Shown here: positions 50,700 through 58,330 of the stretch, piece after piece
How positions within the stretch are numbered: the first letter of the stretch is position 1
Layout: each line of letters begins with the position of its first letter
Origin: Lachnospiraceae bacterium
Lineage (GTDB): Bacteria > Bacillota > Clostridia > Lachnospirales > Lachnospiraceae
Assembly: GCA_017540605.1 (NCBI GenBank)
Contig: JAFYAS010000019.1
Span: 1-59,011 of the forward strand
Length of the DNA stretch: 59,011 nucleotides
Direction: 5' to 3'
Notes under the pieces: model-generated
The model's database searches: none
The model's input: only the letters and a program-made list of their open reading frames with translations
Told to the model about the DNA's origin: nothing
Made by a program: the position numbers and the translations under genes

Positions 50700-51325
50700 T
50701 GTTTGCAGATCAGAAAATGAATGAATTTACAAAGGCCTTATCATCCAATGCTCCGGTTCCCGGTGGCGGTGGAGCCTCTGCTTATGTGGGAGCTCTTGGC
50801 ATGTGCCTTGGTTCAATGGTAGCCAATCTTACTACGGGTAAGAAAAAGTATGCCGAGTATCAGGCAGAGATAGATCAAATCCTTGAAAAGTCACCTGCTA
50901 TCACTGATGGACTATTGGAGTGCATGGATAAGGATGCTGAGGCCTTCGAGCCATTATCAAAAGCCTATGGACTTCCTAAAAATACTCCTCTAGAGATAGC
51001 TGAACGTGACAAGATCATGGCGAAGGCTCTAAAGGAAGCGAGTGAGGCACCCCTTTACCTTATGGAGAAGATCATGGAGAGTATTGAGATCCTTGACAGG
51101 CTTTCGGTGATCGGAAGCAGGATTGCCATCAGCGATGTGGGAGTGGGAGTACAGTTTGCAAAAGCAGCGTTAAATGGTGCTTCCCTAAATGTATTTATCA
51201 ACACAAAGCTTATGAAGGACAGAGAGCTTGCGGAAAAACTCAATCATCGTGCAAATGAGCTTATCGAAAAAGGTAATTCTGATTGTGACAGAATATTTGC
51301 CGCGGTTAAGGATAGTCTGGTATAG
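50699..51325 (+). CDS. Cyclodeaminase/cyclohydrolase family protein (FchA-like)
   Basis: 208 aa. The glycine-rich VPGGGGASAYVGALG motif near the start and the all-helical pattern fit the formiminotransferase-cyclodeaminase / methenyl-THF cyclohydrolase (FchA) family. The ATG at 50699 overlaps the adenosyltransferase stop (TGATG); a TTG at 50696 is possible. Its presence in the same gene string as a FolD lacking the cyclohydrolase Lys suggests it supplies methenyl-THF cyclohydrolase activity. A strong terminator follows. Confidence 0.82.
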   Translation: MFADQKMNEFTKALSSNAPVPGGGGASAYVGALGMCLGSMVANLTTGKKKYAEYQAEIDQILEKSPAITDGLLECMDKDAEAFEPLSKAYGLPKNTPLEIAERDKIMAKALKEASEAPLYLMEKIMESIEILDRLSVIGSRIAISDVGVGVQFAKAALNGASLNVFINTKLMKDRELAEKLNHRANELIEKGNSDCDRIFAAVKDSLV

Positions 51326-51335
51326 TCAATAAATA

Positions 51336-51388
51336 AAAACGGGGTCAGATCCCCTTACGGATAGCCGTAAGGGGTCTGACCCCGTTTT
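51336..51388. terminator. Very strong bidirectional terminator
   Basis: AAAACGGGGTCAGAT... pairs over more than 20 bp with ...TCTGACCCCGTTTT, loop ATAG. It serves both the cyclohydrolase-like gene and the convergent 61-aa gene. Confidence 0.9.
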
Positions 51389-51394
51389 CGCGTT

Positions 51395-51580
51395 TTATTG
51401 CTCATCATAGGATCTGTCATTGATCTCCCAGCTTCTGATAGCTGTCATATTCTTCGAAGTTCCAAAGCCTCTTTTGTCCTCAGGTCTTTCAAAGTAAAGA
51501 GACTTATCACCGATCAGATATGCTCTTTTTATCTCGATGTCTTCGTTGCCGCCGCCTCTGTAGGATACAGTAAGTGTCAT
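51395..51580 (-). CDS. Small protein, 61 aa, unknown
   Basis: Starts at ATG 51580 with GGAGGAG 5 nt upstream. It is a compact beta-strand-rich sequence (TLTVSYRGGGNEDIEIKRAY) ending in SYDEQ. There is no signal peptide or membrane helix. A possible promoter on the minus strand (TTGCAA near 51649-51654 with TAGAGT 17 bp on) fits a monocistronic gene. I do not recognise it. Confidence 0.65.
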   Translation of the reverse strand: MTLTVSYRGGGNEDIEIKRAYLIGDKSLYFERPEDKRGFGTSKNMTAIRSWEINDRSYDEQ

Positions 51581-51648
51581 CTTTTCTCCTCCTGCGATTT
51601 GTTTCAATCAGATATCTCTTACCTAACTCTACACTAATTTGTCATACT

Positions 51649-51676
51649 TTGCAAGTGTAAAAAATTGTGATATACT
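51649..51676 (+). promoter_or_regulatory. Promoter placing transcription start at the ATG
   Basis: TTGCAA (51649-51654), 16 bp, TATACT (51671-51676). The ATG is at 51683, just 7 nt after the -10 box, where transcription would start. Confidence 0.5.
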
Positions 51677-51682
51677 TTTTTC

Positions 51683-52858
51683 ATGAAAATTTTGTATATT
51701 TACACGGATTATTTCAAGAATTATGATATCATGGTTACCCTTCAAAAAATGGGTATTTCTTTTGATGTGATTGAGGATTCATTTATGACCTGGGAGCCTG
51801 ATGAAAAGAAGCTTTCGGCTCTTTTGGAAAAGCTTAAGAGAGGCTCTTATCAGGCTGTTCTTAGCTACGGCTATGTGCCCTCTGTGTCAGATGTCTGTGA
51901 GGACGGAGGCGTTTTCTATATAGCCTGGACATACGATTCCATACTTCATTCCCTTTACAACAAAAGCATAGAGAATAAATGTAATCGCCTGTTTATATAT
52001 GACAGTGCCGAGGCGAACTACATCAAGGAACATTTTGATGCACCGCGTGTATATTATCTTCCCTTGGCAGCCAATGTAGATAGGATTGAGGCATTAGAGA
52101 TCACTTCAGAGGATGTTCGTGAATACAGTACCAATGTAAGCTTCGTGGGAGATCTCTATCAACAGAATACCTATTATAGCCTTTTAACTGAGCTTTCTGA
52201 TGGAGAAAGGCAGTATTTTAGAAATGCCTTCTCATATTTCTTTGGGAAATGGGGAGGAGATAGCATTTATGATTGGTTCAGCGAAACTGATGCTGATTAT
52301 CTGCAAGAAAGACTTCCGGATTATCTGAAGAATAACGGGCTTCTACCCAATAGGCGTTTTTTTGCGGATACGCTTTTATCAAAGCCTATCGGTTCCTTAG
52401 AAAGGATCGAGATATTAAACAGGCTTGCCAAAAAGCCTTATGGAGTCAGGCTATATCACAAAGAGAGTTCAGATTGCTCTGTGCTTAATAATGTGGAACT
52501 TCACAAAGCGGTAAACTACTTTGACGAGATGAATAAAGCCTTCAAATATTCAAAGATCAATATAAATATCACCCTTCACGGTATGATGTCCGGAGTGCCG
52601 TTAAGGTGCTTTGATGTAGTGGCATCGGGCGGCTTTTTGCTCACAAACTATCAGTCTGATTTAGAAGGCTTGTTTGAAGAGGATAAGGAGATCGTCTGCT
52701 ATCGAAGTATTGATGAGCTTTTGGAAAAGGTCGACTATTATATGAAGCATGAGGATGAAAGAACGAAGATAGCAAAAGCCGGATTTATGAGAGCCAAAGC
52801 TGAACATAGCTATGAGAAAAGACTGCTTGCAATTTTTTCAGCAGTAGATTTAAAATAG
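51683..52858 (+). CDS. CgeB-like glycosyltransferase, possibly leaderless
   Basis: 391 aa. The N-terminal beta strand MKILYIYTDYFKNYD and the later SKININITLHGMMSGVPLRCFDVVASGGFLLTNYQ stretch are typical of CgeB / Glyco_trans_1_2 family proteins, which attach sugars to surface or spore components. No ribosome binding site is seen in the 15 nt before the ATG, and the predicted mRNA start coincides with it. A later ATG would delete the first strand of the fold. Confidence 0.8.
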   Translation: MKILYIYTDYFKNYDIMVTLQKMGISFDVIEDSFMTWEPDEKKLSALLEKLKRGSYQAVLSYGYVPSVSDVCEDGGVFYIAWTYDSILHSLYNKSIENKCNRLFIYDSAEANYIKEHFDAPRVYYLPLAANVDRIEALEITSEDVREYSTNVSFVGDLYQQNTYYSLLTELSDGERQYFRNAFSYFFGKWGGDSIYDWFSETDADYLQERLPDYLKNNGLLPNRRFFADTLLSKPIGSLERIEILNRLAKKPYGVRLYHKESSDCSVLNNVELHKAVNYFDEMNKAFKYSKININITLHGMMSGVPLRCFDVVASGGFLLTNYQSDLEGLFEEDKEIVCYRSIDELLEKVDYYMKHEDERTKIAKAGFMRAKAEHSYEKRLLAIFSAVDLK

Positions 52859-52861
52859 GTG

Positions 52862-52889
52862 TAAAGCTTTTACCATAGCTTGCCGATAT
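52862..52889 (+). promoter_or_regulatory. Probable SigD (sigma-28)-type promoter
   Basis: TAAA (52862-52865), 16 bp, GCCGATAT (52882-52889), then 49 bp to the CapA ATG. Same boxes and spacing as upstream of the DUF6033 gene. Confidence 0.55.
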
Positions 52890-52938
52890 AGGCATTGTGG
52901 ACTGCGATCAGCAAAGTATTTTTATAAAGGAGTTAATC

Positions 52939-53952
52939 ATGAAAAAGAAGATACTGGTATTTCTTTCATTGTGTCTGTGCCTTGGGACAGTTGCTCCCAT
53001 GGATGTTACCGCAAAGAAGAAGGTTACAAAGACAGCAGATATCACCATCAGCGCCGTAGGTGATTGCGCACTTGGAGGAGAGACAAAATATCCCACAGGA
53101 TTTCATGACAAATACAATAAAAACGGTGCTTCTTATTTTTTAAAGAATGTGAAACCGGTATTTGAGAAGGATGATGTGACCATTGTGAATCTTGAATGTG
53201 TACTCACATCAGAGACCAAGAGAGCAGATAAGAAGTACTGCTACAAGGGTCCTCAAAAATATGCGGAGATACTTAAGAAGGGCTCGGTAGAGATCTGCAA
53301 TTTCGCAAATAATCACAATGCGGACTATGGAGAGAAGAGCTTTAAGGATACCAAGGCTGCTCTAAAAAAACAAAAGATTGCATACAGTGTGGGTGATGCT
53401 ATAGCCTATGCAAAAAAGAACGGTGTTGTAGTCGCATTTGTGGGCTTTTATTCATCAACAGGTATATCAACCGATTATGTAAAGAAGATCATTGAAAAGG
53501 CAAAGAAGAAGTCGGATGTGCTTGTAGTAACATATCATTGGGGGCAGATGTATCAGTACTATCCCAACGACAGACAGAAGATGCTTGGAAAGCTTGCCAT
53601 AGACAACGGTGCGGATCTTGTGCTTGGACATCACGCTCACATCATTCAGGGAATTGAGAAGTATAAGGGCAAATATATAGTGTATGGTCTTGGAGATTTC
53701 TGCTACGGCGGCGGCAATCCCGATGACAAGGATACCATGATCTTCCAGCAGACCTTCCATGTGAAGAACGGAAAGCTTCAAGCAGATCTTGATGCGAATA
53801 TAGTACCCTGTTCAATCTCAGGAAGCAAGACGAAAAACGATTATCAGCCCAGGATCTTAAAGGGAGATGAGAAAAAGAATCTCATTGCCAAGGTGAATAA
53901 GATCAGCAAGGGTATGAATATAACAGTAGATGAGGATGGAAAGATCAAATAA
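52939..53952 (+). CDS. CapA-family metallophosphatase-like protein, secreted
   Basis: 337 aa. The signal peptide covers about 1-25 (MDVTA end) and the PGA_cap/CapA domain 34-330. Its metal-binding motifs are GDCALGG, NLECVLT, NNHNADYG and HHAHIIQG. CapA proteins take part in poly-gamma-glutamate capsule or surface polymer metabolism, but no capBC genes are nearby, so the substrate is unknown. AAAGGAG precedes the ATG at 52939. Confidence 0.85.
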   Translation: MKKKILVFLSLCLCLGTVAPMDVTAKKKVTKTADITISAVGDCALGGETKYPTGFHDKYNKNGASYFLKNVKPVFEKDDVTIVNLECVLTSETKRADKKYCYKGPQKYAEILKKGSVEICNFANNHNADYGEKSFKDTKAALKKQKIAYSVGDAIAYAKKNGVVVAFVGFYSSTGISTDYVKKIIEKAKKKSDVLVVTYHWGQMYQYYPNDRQKMLGKLAIDNGADLVLGHHAHIIQGIEKYKGKYIVYGLGDFCYGGGNPDDKDTMIFQQTFHVKNGKLQADLDANIVPCSISGSKTKNDYQPRILKGDEKKNLIAKVNKISKGMNITVDEDGKIK

Positions 53953-53955
53953 GAC

Positions 53956-53984
53956 TTGACTTTTAGACAGTAAACCTATACAAT
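53956..53984 (+). promoter_or_regulatory. Promoter of the thrS T-box operon
   Basis: TTGACT (53956-53961), 17 bp, TACAAT (53979-53984). Confidence 0.7.
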
Positions 53985-53990
53985 CAAAGG

Positions 53991-54210
53991 CAGTCGAATA
54001 AAGCAAGACATTGATGAGAAGAGTAGGTTCTCAAAAGCTTTTTCCAGAGAGGATGTCATTTGGTGGAAGACATCTAAAGGGCTGAGTTCCGAAGACCACC
54101 TCGGAGTCTTATGTAAACTAAAAGTGCCCCAAGGATGGGGAAGCAGGGTGGAACCGCGTAAAAGAATTTGCGTCCCTGACATGCTAAAAGCGTGTCAGGG
54201 GCTTTTCATT
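53991..54210 (+). promoter_or_regulatory. Threonine-specific T-box riboswitch
   Basis: Stem I features (GATGAGAAGAGTA with an S-turn) precede a specifier region with ACC at 54095-54097 (Thr; a second ACC follows directly). The T-box AGGGTGGAACCGCG (54145-54158) precedes a terminator hairpin (GTCCCTGACATGC / GCGTGTCAGGGGC, 54172-54203, then TTTT). Uncharged tRNA-Thr should bind and prevent termination, turning on thrS. Confidence 0.92.
54172..54210 (+). terminator. T-box terminator hairpin
   Basis: GTCCCTGACATGC (54172-54184) pairs with GCGTGTCAGGGGC (54190-54202), followed by TTTT. Competes with the antiterminator of the T-box. Confidence 0.85.
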
Positions 54211-54226
54211 TGAAAGGAGAATTATT

Positions 54227-56260
54227 ATGAAGATCACACTTAAGGACGGATCGGTAAAAGAGTACGAGAAGGCTATGTCTGTGCTTGAGATAGCAACAGA
54301 TATCAGCGAGGGACTTGCAAGGGTTGCCTGTGCCGGAGAGGTAAACGGCGAGGTGGTTGATTTAAGGACAGAGGTTTCGGAGGATTCGAATCTCAATATC
54401 CTAACCTTCAACGATGAGCAGGGACAAAGAGCATTCAATCATACCTGTGCACATATACTTGCTCAGGCGGTAAAGAGACTTTATCCCGATGCAAAATGCA
54501 CCATCGGCCCCTCTATTGACCAGGGCTTTTATTATGATTTTGATATGCCCTCTTTATCAAGGGATGACCTTGATAAGATCGAGGCTGAGATGAAGAAGGT
54601 AGTAAAGGAAGCACATGAGATCACAAGATTTACTCTTCCTCGTGCTGAGGCCTTAAAGCTTATGGAGGAAAAGGGTGAGCCCTACAAGGTAGAGCTTATA
54701 AATGATCTTCCTGAGGACGCAGAGCTTTCCTTCTATACACAGGGCGAGTTCACAGATCTTTGTGCAGGCCCTCATCTTATGAATACAAAGACAGTTAAGT
54801 TTTTTAAGCTCACTTCATCATCAGGTGCATATTGGAGGGGAAATGAGAACAACAAGATGCTCACTCGTATCTATGGTACTGCATATCCCAAGAAGGCAGA
54901 CCTTGAGGCGAGACTTGAGTTTTTGGAGAATATAAAGAACCGCGATCACAACAAGCTTGGTCGTGAGATGGAGCTTTTTACAACGGTTGACGTGATCGGT
55001 CAGGGACTTCCTCTTTTTATGCCCAAGGGTACCAAGATCATCCAGACCCTTCAGCGTTGGATCGAGGACCTTGAGGATTATGAGTGGGGTTATGTAAGAA
55101 CAAGAACACCTCTTATGGCGAAGTCCAACCTTTATAAGCTCTCAGATCACTGGTTCCACTACAAGGATGGTATGTTCGTACTTAATGACGATCTGATGAG
55201 TGATGAGGATGCTAAAGAGGATCAGAAGTTATACAACGATACTTCAGTAGCCATGAAAAATGCACAGGAGAATGTTTATGCTGACAAGGACGGCAGAGAG
55301 GTTATGGCTCTTCGTCCTATGACCTGCCCCTTCCAGTATTTTGTATATAAGGCTAAGCAGCACAGCTACAGAGATCTTCCCTACCGTATGGGTGAGACAT
55401 CAACACTCTTTAGAAATGAGGATTCCGGCGAGATGCACGGTCTTACAAGAGTAAGACAGTTCACTATTTCCGAGGGACATCTTATCTGTACTCCGGAGCA
55501 GATCGCTGATGAGTTCAAGAACTGCGTAAAGCTTGCAAAATATTGCCTTACAACCCTTGGCCTTGAGGATGAGGTAACATACCGTATGAGTAAATGGGAT
55601 CCCAAGAATCCTGATAAGTACCTTGGAACAGCAGAGGATTGGGATCATGTTCAGAATGCCATGAGAGATATACTTAATGATATCGGACTGGATTATACTG
55701 AGGAGGACGGCGAGGCAGCCTTCTACGGTCCCAAGCTTGATATTCAGGCAAAGAATGTATATGGCAAGGAAGACACAATGATCACTATTCAGCTCGATAT
55801 GTTCCTTGCTGAGCGTTATGACATGTACTATATAGATAAGAATGGCGAGAAAAAGCGTCCTTATATCATCCACAGAACTTCAATGGGTTGCTATGAGAGA
55901 ACTCTTGCATGGCTTATTGAGCATTATGCAGGCGCACTTCCCACATGGCTCTGTCCTGAGCAGGTAAGGATCCTTCCTATCTCAGACAAGTTCCTTGATT
56001 ATGCAGAGAAGGTTGAAGCAGAGCTTAAGAAGAACGGTGTTCACTCAACTATTGATTACAGAGGTGAAAAAATCGGCTACAAGATCAGAGAAGCACGTAT
56101 GGAGAAGATCCCTTACATGCTTATTGTGGGTGAGAAGGAGAGAGAGGCAGGCAATGTATCTGTAAGAAAGCGTGGCGTTGAGGAGCCTCTCGGAGCTATG
56201 CCCCTTGAGACATTTATAGCTGATATCACTGAAGAGATCAGAACCAAGAAGCACGACTAA
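54227..56260 (+). CDS. thrS: Threonyl-tRNA synthetase
   Basis: Class II aminoacyl-tRNA synthetase (677 aa). The TGS domain covers 1-62. The editing site HxxxH at 72-76 is followed by DLCAGPHL. The catalytic core has RPMTCPFQ, motif 2 FRNEDSGEMHGLTRVRQF and motif 3 HRTSMGCYERTLAWLIEHY, and the anticodon-binding domain is at the C-terminus. Expression is controlled by the T-box just upstream. Confidence 0.97.
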   Translation: MKITLKDGSVKEYEKAMSVLEIATDISEGLARVACAGEVNGEVVDLRTEVSEDSNLNILTFNDEQGQRAFNHTCAHILAQAVKRLYPDAKCTIGPSIDQGFYYDFDMPSLSRDDLDKIEAEMKKVVKEAHEITRFTLPRAEALKLMEEKGEPYKVELINDLPEDAELSFYTQGEFTDLCAGPHLMNTKTVKFFKLTSSSGAYWRGNENNKMLTRIYGTAYPKKADLEARLEFLENIKNRDHNKLGREMELFTTVDVIGQGLPLFMPKGTKIIQTLQRWIEDLEDYEWGYVRTRTPLMAKSNLYKLSDHWFHYKDGMFVLNDDLMSDEDAKEDQKLYNDTSVAMKNAQENVYADKDGREVMALRPMTCPFQYFVYKAKQHSYRDLPYRMGETSTLFRNEDSGEMHGLTRVRQFTISEGHLICTPEQIADEFKNCVKLAKYCLTTLGLEDEVTYRMSKWDPKNPDKYLGTAEDWDHVQNAMRDILNDIGLDYTEEDGEAAFYGPKLDIQAKNVYGKEDTMITIQLDMFLAERYDMYYIDKNGEKKRPYIIHRTSMGCYERTLAWLIEHYAGALPTWLCPEQVRILPISDKFLDYAEKVEAELKKNGVHSTIDYRGEKIGYKIREARMEKIPYMLIVGEKEREAGNVSVRKRGVEEPLGAMPLETFIADITEEIRTKKHD

Positions 56261-56270
56261 GGGGAAGACT

Positions 56271-56774
56271 ATGGGACATCAGATGACAAAGGGCGACATA
56301 GAAAAGATCGAGGAGGAGATCAGATACAGAACTCTTGAGCTTCGTCCAAAGCTTTTGGAGGCGGTAAAAACCGCCAGGGCTCAGGGAGATCTCTCGGAGA
56401 ACTTTGAATACTATGCCGCAAAAAGAGAGAATAACAGAAACAACAGCCGCATCCGTTATCTGGAAAAGGAGATAAGGAATGCTGTTATGATAGAAGATAA
56501 TTCAGGGGAAGACGAGGTAGGACTTTACAACACCGTGACCGTGTATTTCCCTGAGGATGACGAGGAGGAGACCTACAAGGTGGTCACCTCCATGCGTCAG
56601 GATCTTTTAAAGAAAAGGATAAGCAATGTGTCACCCATAGGCAAGGCTCTGATTGGGAAAAAGGTCGGAGATACCTGCCATGTAGTGATGGAGAATGGCG
56701 CAAGCTATGATGTTATCATAAGAAAAATTGAAAAGACAACCGATGACGGAAGCGATGAATTGAAGAAGTATTGA
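56271..56774 (+). CDS. GreA/GreB-family transcription elongation factor
   Basis: 167 aa. The coiled-coil N-terminal domain carries the conserved tip GDLSENFEYYAAK (Asp40 and Glu43), and the C-terminal part is a FKBP-like Gre domain. It rescues backtracked RNA polymerase. The length and ENFEYYAAKRENN pattern differ slightly from classical GreA, so it may be a paralogue. It starts 10 nt after thrS and ends 1 nt before the next ATG. Confidence 0.88.
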   Translation: MGHQMTKGDIEKIEEEIRYRTLELRPKLLEAVKTARAQGDLSENFEYYAAKRENNRNNSRIRYLEKEIRNAVMIEDNSGEDEVGLYNTVTVYFPEDDEEETYKVVTSMRQDLLKKRISNVSPIGKALIGKKVGDTCHVVMENGASYDVIIRKIEKTTDDGSDELKKY

Positions 56775-56775
56775 T

Positions 56776-58320
56776 ATGTCAGCAAATCATGTGATGATAA
56801 ATGATATAATCGAAGACCAGAGTGCGAGAATGTCGAATCTAAGGAAGTATTATCCATTTTTCTGCTTGATGGATACGGCATTTTCTCAGTACAAGGAGGG
56901 CAGATACCAACGACTTGATATGGGGTATCTTACTTTGGCATCTCTTCGTTTTTTCATCAATGAGAACAATTTCAACGAAAGAGATATAAGCTTCGAGCAG
57001 TATGAGGAATTTATCATCCACCTGTTAAGGCGTGATTATGATTTTAAGGAAACCTCTGACGAGGAGCACGAGCTGGCTCTATACATTTTCGATAAGCTGA
57101 ATAATTCCGGCAAGGCCTTTGAATTCACCTTCTACGATCCTGAGCTTAAGCAAAATAAGACTGCAAGAGTAAAGTATATCGAAAGCAGGATAAGCGAAGG
57201 GGAGGTCAGATATTATATCACTTCCGAGGGTATCGAGTTCTATCTTGATACCAAGGAAATGAAGGACGAGAGCAGGATAAGCGTTCAACAGCTTTTGCTT
57301 GGCAAGCTCATTAAGGCGAAGAATTTTAAAGGCGGTGTCGAGGTTGTGAAGCGCATAAACAGCGAGGTGTCAAAGCTCTCTCTTAAAAAGCAGGAGGTAT
57401 TGCACATCCTTTCCATAGATGTATTTGCAGGAGCGAGAGCTCTTGAAGAATATATGGATACCGCCGCAAAGTGGTTCAAGGAGGAGCAGAAGCTTTTTAC
57501 CAAGAACAAGAAGCTTATTGAACAGGCCATAAAAACTGCGGAGACAGGAAAAGGCGGCGAGGATTCAAAAAGTCTTATGGGAAGCTTTGACGATATCGAG
57601 CTTCTCGATACCGAGCTTAAAAAGACCATCAAAAAACACTCCGATCTCATAGGAGAGACAGTTGCACTTCAGGGGGCGGCAGATAAGATCATAGGACGGG
57701 CAAAGCTTAGAAGGCTTAAGAGTGTCTTTGATTTTAGAGACACCATGTTAAAGATAAAGGGAATAAACGAACCGGATATCTTCGGTCATATATTGGCGCC
57801 ATATTTTTTGCCAAAGCTTGAAAAATCATTTTCTCTTAAGCAGATAGATAATCTCCTAACCTACAGACAGGATCTTTCCGATAAGGCAGAGAAGGTCATA
57901 AAGGAAGAGGCGGATATCGACTTTAAGTATGAGGATGAGCTTGTCGATATGAGGATCGCCACCAATTTCTCACTGATGTTTTGTGAGCTTCTTAAGAGAG
58001 TTTCCAAAAAGAAGGAGATTTCTTTGAGAGAATTAAACGGTATCTACGAGATCAAATTCGGAAATGAGATATTTAAGAACGGCGATTATTATTCATTTAT
58101 CGCACATCTTGCCGGAAAAGAAATATACGATATGAAGAAGATTCTTGAAAAGCAGGATACATTTTTGGAGGGAATAGTCGTTGAGAAAATGACAGATGCC
58201 GAAAAGAGAGAATTTTCGGATATCTGCTTTACTGTAAACTACGAGCCTGATGAGGTCATCAATCCCATAAAGGACAAGACGAACACAGAGATCACCGGAC
58301 TGACCTTTCACTTAGCATAG
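56776..58320 (+). CDS. Kleisin-like subunit, JetA/MksF type (Wadjet/Mks system)
   Basis: 514 aa. An N-terminal winged-helix-like part, a long helical middle with a VRYYITSEGIEFYLDTKEMKD region, and the SVQQLLLGKLIKAKNFKGG patch resemble the kleisin JetA/MksF of SMC complexes. The following gene resembles the partner JetB/MksE (DUF6063). Such complexes restrain plasmids (Wadjet) or condense the chromosome (Mks). It starts 1 nt after the Gre-factor stop. JetC and JetD would lie beyond the window. Assignment is from recall of family patterns. Confidence 0.55.
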   Translation: MSANHVMINDIIEDQSARMSNLRKYYPFFCLMDTAFSQYKEGRYQRLDMGYLTLASLRFFINENNFNERDISFEQYEEFIIHLLRRDYDFKETSDEEHELALYIFDKLNNSGKAFEFTFYDPELKQNKTARVKYIESRISEGEVRYYITSEGIEFYLDTKEMKDESRISVQQLLLGKLIKAKNFKGGVEVVKRINSEVSKLSLKKQEVLHILSIDVFAGARALEEYMDTAAKWFKEEQKLFTKNKKLIEQAIKTAETGKGGEDSKSLMGSFDDIELLDTELKKTIKKHSDLIGETVALQGAADKIIGRAKLRRLKSVFDFRDTMLKIKGINEPDIFGHILAPYFLPKLEKSFSLKQIDNLLTYRQDLSDKAEKVIKEEADIDFKYEDELVDMRIATNFSLMFCELLKRVSKKKEISLRELNGIYEIKFGNEIFKNGDYYSFIAHLAGKEIYDMKKILEKQDTFLEGIVVEKMTDAEKREFSDICFTVNYEPDEVINPIKDKTNTEITGLTFHLA

Positions 58321-58330
58321 GGGTATTGAT

